Position numbers and translations under genes: made by a program | Source of the DNA: JAYPLE01 sp047627515 | GTDB lineage: Bacteria; Bacteroidota; Bacteroidia; Cytophagales; Cyclobacteriaceae | Assembly (NCBI GenBank): GCA_047627515.1 | Contig: JBLHTU010000135.1 | Coordinates: 1-10,326, forward strand | DNA length: 10,326 bases | Direction: 5' to 3' | Shown here: piece by piece, positions 1 through 5,933 of the stretch | Numbering within the stretch: position 1 is the stretch's first letter | Layout: each line of letters begins with the position of its first letter | The notes under the pieces: generated by a model | Seen by the model: only the letters and a program-made list of their open reading frames with translations | The model's database searches: none | What the model was told of the DNA's origin: nothing

Positions 1-629
1 ATGACATCACTACAAAATCCGCTTTGATTCAGGGCTGGGGTAATGTAGGTGCCACAGCTGCGTTGTACTTGGCGAAATATGGCGTCAAAATCAAGGGTAT
101 TATTGACAAGGCAGGTGGAGTTATATCCACGGAAGGTTTGGACTTGGACGAAATTAAAACCTTGTTTTATAACCGCGAAGGAAATCAATTGCGGTCTGAC
201 CATTTGATGCATTTCACTAAATGTAATGATGAAATTTGGGACATTGGTGCTGATATTTTTGTGCCTGCTGCTGCCTCTCGTTTAGTCACATCTGACCAAA
301 CAACACGAATGATCGCAGCCGGGCTAGAGGTCGTTTCATGTGGCGCAAATGTTCCTTTTGAAGACAAAGAGATTTTTTATGGTCCAATTGCAGAATTAGT
401 AGATCAACGTGTTTCCCTACTTCCTGACTTCATTGCCAACTGTGGTATGGCCAGAGCCTTTGCCTACTTCATGGATCCTAAAAACGACCAGAAAATCACT
501 GACCATGAGATTTTTGTCGATACAAGCAAGACGATTCAAACGGCTTTGAAAAAAATACATGAGAAAAACCCATCAAAGCAACTGATTGCGCAGGCAGCAT
601 TTAAAGAAGCTTTAGAAATATTAATTTAG
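1..629 (+). CDS. Glu/Leu/Phe/Val-type amino acid dehydrogenase, C-terminal part (5' end outside window)
   Basis: The reading frame is open from base 3 and stops with TAG at 627-629, so 208 residues of the C-terminal region are visible and the true start lies upstream. An in-frame TTG at 24 is internal, because coding sequence continues in front of it. The fragment opens with the nucleotide-binding glycine motif GWGNVG (fragment residues 11-16) of the Rossmann fold. Further on are CGANVPF (about 113-119) and LLPDFIANCGMARAF (about 139-153), which fit the ELFV dehydrogenase C-terminal domain. The family oxidatively deaminates an amino acid to a 2-oxo acid with NAD(P)+ in the cytoplasm. The substrate cannot be told from this half, since key substrate residues are in the missing N-terminal domain. 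The motif surroundings differ from textbook glutamate and leucine dehydrogenases, so a specific name would be a guess. The antiporter gene follows after 69 bases, and I see no clear terminator or promoter between them. Confidence 0.88.
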   Translation, partial: DITTKSALIQGWGNVGATAALYLAKYGVKIKGIIDKAGGVISTEGLDLDEIKTLFYNREGNQLRSDHLMHFTKCNDEIWDIGADIFVPAAASRLVTSDQTTRMIAAGLEVVSCGANVPFEDKEIFYGPIAELVDQRVSLLPDFIANCGMARAFAYFMDPKNDQKITDHEIFVDTSKTIQTALKKIHEKNPSKQLIAQAAFKEALEILI

Positions 630-698
630 GAAGGGATTTGGTTTTGAGAGTTTGAATTGCTTTTTTAGTAAACGCAGTTCGCTGGTCAAACCTATTGG

Positions 699-2189
699 AT
701 GAAGATTTCTCACTACGCATTACTATCTCTGTTACTTTGTTTCGCGGCATTTTCCTCGTTGGGAAGTGACTTGTCAGGAGCAGACGATGTCACGACCAAA
801 AACGCCTCTACATCGGAGGCTTCTGTCGAATCCATAGATGCAGATGGAGGGTCCGATCATTTGTCTCCTGCTGTCTGGAGTGTAATTCCTTTTGTGCTCT
901 TACTACTAATGATAGCAACGGGTCCGTTATTTTACGAGCATTTTTGGCACAAGTCTTACCCCGTAATATCGGTGATCCTGGCGTCGATGGTGGTGGCTTA
1001 TTACCTCTTTGGTTTGCACAATTCGCATAGCCCAATACACGCCGGAGCGGAATATATCCAATTTATTGCTTTGCTTACTGGACTATTTGTCGCCTCGGGA
1101 GGCATTATGATCATCGTGGATAAAGATGCCAAACCCCTGACTAACGTTGCCATTCTTGCCTTAGGAGCGATATTCGCCAACATCATTGGTACTACTGGTG
1201 CCTCTATGTTGCTCATTCGCCCCTTCATTAGATTAAATAGAAATAGGATCAAGCCCTATCACATCATTTTCTTCATCTTCGTAGTCAGTAATATTGGAGG
1301 TAGTCTTACGCCCATTGGTGATCCCCCCTTATTTCTTGGGTTTCTAAAGGGAGTTCCTTTCTTCTGGACTTTTACACACAACCTGCTGCCATGGGCATTT
1401 GCAGTTACTGTGCTTCTCGTCGTTTTCTTCCTTTTTGACAGAAAGAACAAAACCAACTATGACCTAGATGATGAACCCGTTATACCGACGAATAAGATTG
1501 CTTTAAGAGGCTCAAGAAATTTCTGGTGGCTAGCGATTGTTGTAGGAGCTGTATTTTTAGATCCAAACGTTTTTGATTGGGTACCTGGAATTACCTACGA
1601 AGGGCAGAAATTCTCGTACATCCGAGAAATCATTATGTTAGGTAGTGCGTACCTATCTTATAAACTTGCTGATAAGCAAGCACTATCGGGCAATGACTTC
1701 AATTTTGAACCTATTCGCGAAGTTGCCTTTATTTTCGTTGGGATTTTTGGCACAATGATGCCTGCCTTAGAACTAGTTGGTAATTTTGCCAAATCACCAG
1801 AAGGTGCCGCATTGATTACCCACAACACCTTGTATTGGGGAACAGGAATACTTTCCGGTTTCCTTGATAATGCTCCTACTTATATCAATTTCTTAACTGC
1901 TGGTATGGCTGCTGATGGCGCTAACATCGGTAAGATTAGCGATGTTGTAGGATATGCCTCGGGAGATTTTCTTAATTCTGTGCTTGAGCTAAAGGCTATC
2001 TCTGTTGCTGCTGTATTTTTCGGCGCATTGACCTATATCGGAAATGGTCCTAACTTTATGGTTAAATCGATTGCAGAACAGGTGGGAATCAAAATGCCGT
2101 CGTTCTTCGGGTATATCATCCGATACTCGATTCCGATCTTACTTCCTCTATTAATCGTCGTATGGCTGATTTTCTTCGCCTTTCAATAG
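699..2189 (+). CDS. NhaD-like sodium:proton antiporter (CitMHS_2 / ion transporter superfamily)
   Basis: This is a 496-residue polytopic inner-membrane protein. Residues 1-22 form a hydrophobic signal-like segment, followed by an acidic, Ser/Thr-rich stretch (about 23-56). Many hydrophobic helices then run to the C-terminus, which itself is a membrane segment (about 474-495). Family-type motifs are GTTGASML (164-171), GGSLTPIGDPPLFLGF (200-215), SGFLDNAPTY (386-395) and TYIGNGPNFMVKS (445-457). The paired conserved stretches in the two halves match the inverted-repeat plan of the ion transporter superfamily, where the unwound helix regions bind the ion. Bacteroidota proteins of this type are usually annotated as NhaD-type Na+/H+ antiporters or putative citrate transporters. 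Antiport of Na+ is the more likely role, but the sequence alone does not prove it. ATG at 699 is chosen because it gives a proper signal segment; no Shine-Dalgarno is visible. The stop lies 9 bases from the stop of the convergent aspartate kinase gene. Confidence 0.87.
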   Translation: MKISHYALLSLLLCFAAFSSLGSDLSGADDVTTKNASTSEASVESIDADGGSDHLSPAVWSVIPFVLLLLMIATGPLFYEHFWHKSYPVISVILASMVVAYYLFGLHNSHSPIHAGAEYIQFIALLTGLFVASGGIMIIVDKDAKPLTNVAILALGAIFANIIGTTGASMLLIRPFIRLNRNRIKPYHIIFFIFVVSNIGGSLTPIGDPPLFLGFLKGVPFFWTFTHNLLPWAFAVTVLLVVFFLFDRKNKTNYDLDDEPVIPTNKIALRGSRNFWWLAIVVGAVFLDPNVFDWVPGITYEGQKFSYIREIIMLGSAYLSYKLADKQALSGNDFNFEPIREVAFIFVGIFGTMMPALELVGNFAKSPEGAALITHNTLYWGTGILSGFLDNAPTYINFLTAGMAADGANIGKISDVVGYASGDFLNSVLELKAISVAAVFFGALTYIGNGPNFMVKSIAEQVGIKMPSFFGYIIRYSIPILLPLLIVVWLIFFAFQ

Positions 2190-2190
2190 T

Positions 2191-2203
2191 ACTGACTGTC
2201 AGT
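2191..2203. repeat. Short palindrome between convergent stop codons
   Basis: The sequence ACTGAC-T-GTCAGT is a perfect 13-base inverted repeat. It fills the gap between the antiporter stop (2187-2189) and the aspartate kinase stop (2199-2201), which it includes. As RNA it could form at most a 5-bp stem with a 3-base loop from either strand. There is no T-tract on either side, so it is at best a weak bidirectional transcription end. It could also be chance. Confidence 0.3.
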
Positions 2204-3518
2204 TAAGATTAAATAACTGCCTATTCAGGCACTTTAGCGCTTCAACTTTATATGAAGAATCGACAAGTATAGAAATATTATTTCTACTTCCTCCGTACGC
2301 GATCATTCTCAAAGGAATATTTTCCAATGCTTTGAATATTTCTCGACCGACACCCTGCTTTTCAGCGACCATATCTCCGACAATACAAATAATCGTTTGA
2401 TTTCTATCTATTTCCACATGGCCATAAGCATTAATCTCTTTCAGAATTTGCGGTAGTTGCTGATCATCGTCTATGGTCAGCGACACTGCTATCTCTGATG
2501 TGGTGATCATATCTATCGGAGTCTTGTACTTTTCAAAAACCTCAAATACTTTACGTAAAAAGCCATAGGCCATTATCATGCGTGATGACTTTATCTTGAT
2601 CGCTGTTATTCCATCTTTAGCGGCAATCGCCTTGACCGCTTTGGGGTTCTGCTCTGAGGTTATTAGGGTTCCTTGTGCTTCAGGGTTCATTGTATTCTTA
2701 ATCCTTACCGGCACATCGTATTTTTGAGCGGGAATAATACAATTTGGGTGCAGGATTTTCGCCCCAAAATATGCTAGTTCTCCCGCCTCTTCAAATGATA
2801 ATTCTGAAATAGGTTCTGTGTGATCAACCACCCTCGGGTCATTGTTGTGCATCCCATCAATATCGGTCCAAATTTGTACTTCCTTCACCTTTAAGGCCGC
2901 TCCGATCAGCGTGGCGGAATAATCGCTGCCACCTCTTCTTAAGTTATCTATACCCCCGCTAACATTACGACAAATAAACCCTTGCGTCACATATAGATCT
3001 GCAGGGTCCTCCTGCATGACGCGATGAAGCTTGTTTCGGATGATCTCAAGGTCTGGTTCGCCCTGTTGATCCAGGTACATAAAGTCCGCGGCGGCGAGCA
3101 GCACCGATTTTCTACCTGTCTCTACAAGATAAAGCTGAAATAGATGCGTTGAGATGAGCTCACCCTGTACCACAATCACTTTTTCAATCTGGGCGTAATA
3201 CGGCTGTGAGACTAGACGGACAAGCTCTTCAAAGTATTTTTCAATAAGCTCTAACCCTTCTCTTTTGCTTTTCGGCGAATGATACAGTGCCTTTACAAAA
3301 GGGATGTAGGTAGCCTTCAGCTCAAGCAATGCTGCCATCGCTTCGTTTAGTTCTCCATTTCTATAGTGGGCATTGATCGAGACAAGGGCATTGGTTGTCC
3401 CCGAAACAGCAGATAGTACAATGACAACAGGCCCTTTGGCTAGATCCAGCAAACCCGCTACTTGATGCATACGCTCCGGTTTGCCAACGGATGTGCCACC
3501 AAACTTCTGTACGATCAT
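2199..3518 (-). CDS. lysC: Aspartate kinase, monofunctional, with C-terminal ACT domains
   Basis: This 439-residue enzyme phosphorylates L-aspartate to 4-phospho-L-aspartate with ATP, the first step toward lysine/diaminopimelate, threonine and methionine. The amino acid kinase domain covers about residues 1-285. It carries KFGGTSVG (5-12), RRGGSDYSAT (194-203), the nucleotide-binding stretch WTDIDGMHNNDPR (217-229) and SFEEAGELAYFGAKILHP (241-258). Two ACT-type regions follow (about 304-370 and 374-437), with SEIAVSLTID (341-350) and GGSRNNISILV (409-419). The family uses these for feedback inhibition by lysine and/or threonine. The length fits a stand-alone kinase with no fused homoserine dehydrogenase. 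The ATG directly follows the ribH stop with no base between (TAAATG), so the two are almost certainly cotranscribed and probably translationally coupled. The symbol lysC is used for the monofunctional enzyme; the regulatory amino acid cannot be read from the sequence. Confidence 0.95.
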   Translation of the reverse strand: MIVQKFGGTSVGKPERMHQVAGLLDLAKGPVVIVLSAVSGTTNALVSINAHYRNGELNEAMAALLELKATYIPFVKALYHSPKSKREGLELIEKYFEELVRLVSQPYYAQIEKVIVVQGELISTHLFQLYLVETGRKSVLLAAADFMYLDQQGEPDLEIIRNKLHRVMQEDPADLYVTQGFICRNVSGGIDNLRRGGSDYSATLIGAALKVKEVQIWTDIDGMHNNDPRVVDHTEPISELSFEEAGELAYFGAKILHPNCIIPAQKYDVPVRIKNTMNPEAQGTLITSEQNPKAVKAIAAKDGITAIKIKSSRMIMAYGFLRKVFEVFEKYKTPIDMITTSEIAVSLTIDDDQQLPQILKEINAYGHVEIDRNQTIICIVGDMVAEKQGVGREIFKALENIPLRMIAYGGSRNNISILVDSSYKVEALKCLNRQLFNLN

Positions 3519-4004
3519 TTAGTTAGGCTTTAACGCTAACATGTGAATTGCGCTAGCTGCAGCCTCGTCACCTTTGTTTCCATGCTTACCGCCGGCTCGA
3601 GCCATGGCTTGAGACTTTGTATCCGTGGTCAACACACCAAAAATTACAGGCTTATCATATTTCAAATTTACATCTGTGATCCCTGTTGCTACCGCTTGGC
3701 AAATGAAATCAAAGTGCCGAGTCTCGCCTTGGATCACGCAGCCTAGAGTCACTACCGCATCGATATCTTGCTGCTTCGCTAACCATTGGGCACCCAAGGT
3801 CAGCTCAAAGCTCCCCGGAACCGTCCAACGTACGATATTTTCTCGTAAGACTCCCGCTTCCAAAAAAGTGGAAAGAGCTCCTGCATACAGGGCTTCGGTC
3901 ACATCAGTATTCCATTCTGCTACTACAATACCGATTTTCTTACTTGCGATATTGCTTACCTTAGGTAGCGATATATCACTTAGGTTTTTTTCTGAACTTG
4001 CCAT
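3519..4004 (-). CDS. ribH: 6,7-dimethyl-8-ribityllumazine synthase
   Basis: This 161-residue enzyme condenses 5-amino-6-ribitylaminouracil with 3,4-dihydroxy-2-butanone 4-phosphate to lumazine, the penultimate step of riboflavin synthesis. The family assembles into pentamers or 60-mers. Diagnostic stretches are AEWNTDVTEAL (29-39), VPGSFELT (62-69), GCVIQGETRHFDFI (88-101), which includes the likely catalytic His97, and FGVLTTDT (122-129). RAGGKHGNKG (136-145) follows, with the phosphate-contacting Arg. Length is normal for the family, with a somewhat long N-terminal tail of about 20 residues. The ATG at 4002-4004 is favoured because the frame upstream runs into a T-rich hairpin. Downstream, the aspartate kinase ATG abuts the TAA stop. 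No other riboflavin gene is in the window. There is no room for an FMN riboswitch in the 61-base upstream gap. Confidence 0.96.
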   Translation of the reverse strand: MASSEKNLSDISLPKVSNIASKKIGIVVAEWNTDVTEALYAGALSTFLEAGVLRENIVRWTVPGSFELTLGAQWLAKQQDIDAVVTLGCVIQGETRHFDFICQAVATGITDVNLKYDKPVIFGVLTTDTKSQAMARAGGKHGNKGDEAAASAIHMLALKPN

Positions 4005-4009
4005 AACAT

Positions 4010-4040
4010 AAAAAAGGGCAAAGTTTGATCAACATTGCCC
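4010..4040 (-). terminator. Intrinsic terminator-like hairpin between the TPR gene and ribH
   Basis: Read on the minus strand, GGGCAA (4040-4035) pairs with TTGCCC (4021-4016). After a T/T mismatch three more pairs, GTT with AAC, close a five-base loop. Six consecutive T residues follow immediately (4015-4010). A GC-containing stem plus T-tract is the classic rho-independent form, and its orientation would end the TPR transcript. It is odd in that the T-tract ends only 5 bases before the ribH start codon. That leaves almost no space for a ribH promoter and leader downstream of it. It may be a partial terminator, an attenuator, or a hairpin that affects ribH translation. Confidence 0.65.
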
Positions 4041-4065
4041 ATTTTACCTCTTTAAGTTGTGTTGA

Positions 4066-4770
4066 TTAATCTACCAGTAATCCTTCGAGCCTGGCTTTTT
4101 GCTTCTGAGCCTCTTGGTACGCTGTCGAACCAAAATACTCATTTACTATCTTACCATACGTACTTGCCGCACCTTGTAAATCACCCTTCACTTCTTGTGC
4201 TATCGCTAGCTTTGTCAAGTAGACAGGTGTAAAGTCCTTATTCGGTTTGTAAGAAGCTGCTTTGCTGTACCAGCTTACTGCTGACTCAAAATCATCTAAT
4301 TCCATATAAGCATCTCCCACTAGTGAGTTTGCTCTTGCCTGAACAAGCAGATCCTGTGATGAAAAGCTCTCCAATGGACGGATAGCATTTTCATAATCAC
4401 CCAGCTTCATATAAGATGCTCCAATGTAGAAGTTCGACAAGTTTGCTGCTTCCGTACCAGAAAAGTAGTCCACTATGTCAAGAAAGCCATAGTTGTTGCC
4501 ATCGCCGTTAAGCGCTTTGCCTATACTATCCGCATCGAAATAGTAGACGGCTTGGAACATCTCCACTTGCGCCTCACTGTTTCTATTGTTGATGTAGTAC
4601 TGATAGGCCATGAAGGCTACTACAATTAATGCGAGAACTCCTCCTACACCGAATACTAGACTTTGGTTTTTCTTTTCATTGAAAAACGCTTCAGTTTTTG
4701 AGACTAATGCGTCGGGATTCTCTATAAAATCCAGACCTTCATTGCCTTGTTTTTTTTTGGTTTTTGCCAT
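4066..4770 (-). CDS. Membrane-anchored tetratricopeptide repeat protein
   Basis: From the ATG at 4768-4770 the protein has 234 residues. A GTG two codons upstream is possible but less likely, since the ATG gives a standard MAKTKKK start. The N-terminus is a short Lys-rich cytoplasmic segment. One membrane helix follows (about 38-57), and then a helical domain with TPR-like pairs at about 107-137, 143-175 and 182-212. These have the usual small/aromatic pattern, such as YIGASYMKLGDYENAI and LVGDAYMELDDFESAV. By topology the TPR domain is probably on the periplasmic side. It resembles the broad TPR_21/YfgM-like group, whose members act as scaffolds or helpers at the inner membrane; no precise partner can be named. 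It lies between pdhA and ribH, with a -7 box in front of it and a terminator-like hairpin behind it, so it may form its own transcription unit. Confidence 0.85.
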   Translation of the reverse strand: MAKTKKKQGNEGLDFIENPDALVSKTEAFFNEKKNQSLVFGVGGVLALIVVAFMAYQYYINNRNSEAQVEMFQAVYYFDADSIGKALNGDGNNYGFLDIVDYFSGTEAANLSNFYIGASYMKLGDYENAIRPLESFSSQDLLVQARANSLVGDAYMELDDFESAVSWYSKAASYKPNKDFTPVYLTKLAIAQEVKGDLQGAASTYGKIVNEYFGSTAYQEAQKQKARLEGLLVD

Positions 4771-4790
4771 TTTCACCGATTTAGCGGACG

Positions 4791-4798
4791 CAAAGATA
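4791..4798 (-). promoter_or_regulatory. Putative -7 box for the TPR gene
   Basis: The minus strand reads TATCTTTG, an exact match to the Bacteroidota -7 consensus TAnnTTTG. It is 20 bases upstream of the preferred ATG at 4770 and inside the 63-base gap after pdhA. No clear TTTG element is found at the expected distance upstream. Transcription would begin around 4785, giving a leader of about 15 bases. The position fits a real promoter, and it also favours the ATG start over longer versions. Confidence 0.45.
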
Positions 4799-4833
4799 AA
4801 ATTTATATTGAATACTTGTGATAGTCGATGAGA

Positions 4834-5847
4834 TCATTCGATAATATATGGATACTCATGGTCCATATATACATCAGTATAAGCATCAGAAGCATCAGGA
4901 TATGGTGAATCCTCAGCAAACTGAACAGCCTCTAATACTTGATCCTTAAGCTTTTTGTCTAAGGTCTTTAGCTCCTCTTCTGTAGCGTACTTATTCTCAA
5001 GAATGACTTGACGTACTTGCTCGATGGGGTCACGACCTTTGTACGATTCGAGCTCTTCTTTGGTTCGATACTTAGCAGGATCTGACATTGAATGACCTTT
5101 GTATCGATAGGTTCGAAACTCTAGCAGGGTAGGTCCGTCACCTCGTCGGGCTCTTTCAGCAGCTTCTGCCACAGCGTGATGTACGGCTTCTACAGACATG
5201 GCATCCACGGCTGCGGAAGGGATATCATATGCTTCCCCTAGGGTATATAACTCGTGCACATTAGAGGTCCGCTCTACAGACGTGCCCATCGCATAGCCAT
5301 TGTTTTCGATCGCAAAAATAACTGGCGTTTTATAAATCATTGCAAGGTTAAGCGCTTCATGAAAAGCTCCTTGACGAACTGCTCCATCTCCCATGTAGCA
5401 TATACATAGGTTATCTGTGCCTCTATATTTCTCGGCAAATCCAATTCCAAGTCCTAAAGGAATCTGAGCACCCACAATTCCATGACCTCCCATGAAATTT
5501 GCTTCTTTATCAAACATGTGCATCGACCCACCTTTCCCTTTCGATACACCTGTCACTTTTCCATATAGTTCGGCCATGATATATTTTGGGTCTGTTCCCA
5601 ATGCGAGGGGGTGAGCATGGTCCCTATAAGCTGTAATATATTTATCTCCTTGCTTCAATGCACTAACAGAACCTGCCGCACAAGCTTCTTGGCCAATATA
5701 AAGGTGACAAAACCCTCTGATCTTTTGCTGACCATAGAGCTGACCTGCCTTCTCTTCAAATCTCCTCATCATGAGCATATGCTCATGCCAGGACAAGTAT
5801 TGTTCTTTCGAAAAAGTTACCTTTTTTGACTTAGTTTTTGTTGCCAT
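4834..5847 (-). CDS. pdhA: Pyruvate dehydrogenase E1 component, alpha subunit
   Basis: This 337-residue protein is the TPP-binding alpha chain of the heterotetrameric E1. E1 decarboxylates pyruvate and passes the acetyl group to the lipoyl arm of E2, linking glycolysis to acetyl-CoA. The TPP/Mg motif runs from GDGAVRQGAFHEALN (153-167) to ENN (181-183), the GDG-X(24-30)-NN spacing of the family. Other typical stretches are CHLYIGQEA (47-55), GKGGSMHMF (104-112), GGHGIVGAQIPLGLG (120-134) and RYKGHSMSDPAKYR (248-261), the loop near the active site. Length is that of short bacterial alpha subunits. Branched-chain 2-oxoacid E1 alpha is the main alternative, but the KGHSMSDPAKYR region favours pyruvate. 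The beta subunit gene is on neither side. It must lie elsewhere or the complex is assembled from dispersed genes. A well-spaced promoter is visible upstream. Confidence 0.94.
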   Translation of the reverse strand: MATKTKSKKVTFSKEQYLSWHEHMLMMRRFEEKAGQLYGQQKIRGFCHLYIGQEACAAGSVSALKQGDKYITAYRDHAHPLALGTDPKYIMAELYGKVTGVSKGKGGSMHMFDKEANFMGGHGIVGAQIPLGLGIGFAEKYRGTDNLCICYMGDGAVRQGAFHEALNLAMIYKTPVIFAIENNGYAMGTSVERTSNVHELYTLGEAYDIPSAAVDAMSVEAVHHAVAEAAERARRGDGPTLLEFRTYRYKGHSMSDPAKYRTKEELESYKGRDPIEQVRQVILENKYATEEELKTLDKKLKDQVLEAVQFAEDSPYPDASDAYTDVYMDHEYPYIIE

Positions 5848-5866
5848 AATCTTATTCCGCTTTGCT

Positions 5867-5874
5867 TAGCTTTG
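5867..5874 (+). promoter_or_regulatory. Putative -7 box for recF
   Basis: TAGCTTTG matches TAnnTTTG on the plus strand, 59 bases before the recF ATG. A TTG at 5841-5843 is 23 bases upstream, at the far end of the accepted spacing, so the -33 element is weak. The box lies within the transcribed leader of divergent pdhA, so the two transcripts would overlap. The same eight bases recur in front of rimO (8558-8565). Confidence 0.35.
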
Positions 5875-5898
5875 TAAGCTTTCAGTGTAAAAGAGTTG

Positions 5899-5929
5899 CA
5901 AAATTAATCCAAAAAGCTCCCCTCTCAAA
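5899..5929 (-). promoter_or_regulatory. Putative pdhA promoter (-33 TTTG, 19-base spacer, -7 TAATTTTG)
   Basis: On the minus strand TTTG (5929-5926) is followed after exactly 19 bases by TAATTTTG (5906-5899). This matches both elements of the Bacteroidota housekeeping promoter, TTTG and TAnnTTTG, at the expected distance. It is the best promoter in the window. Transcription should start near 5893, giving a pdhA leader of about 45 bases that contains a small inverted repeat. Confidence 0.62.
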
Positions 5930-5933
5930 ATAA

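Noticed and set aside
630..698. Possible promoter or terminator in the gap before the antiporter gene
   Set aside because: No TAnnTTTG box is present, and the only hairpin (CAG-TTCG-CTG) has a three-pair stem.
3625..4011. 128-codon open frame on the plus strand opposite ribH
   Set aside because: It is antisense to a certain gene, shows no recognisable domain and has a composition typical of a shadow frame.
4005..4065. FMN riboswitch upstream of ribH
   Set aside because: The gap is only 61 bases, about half of what the RFN element needs, and it is explained by a simple hairpin.
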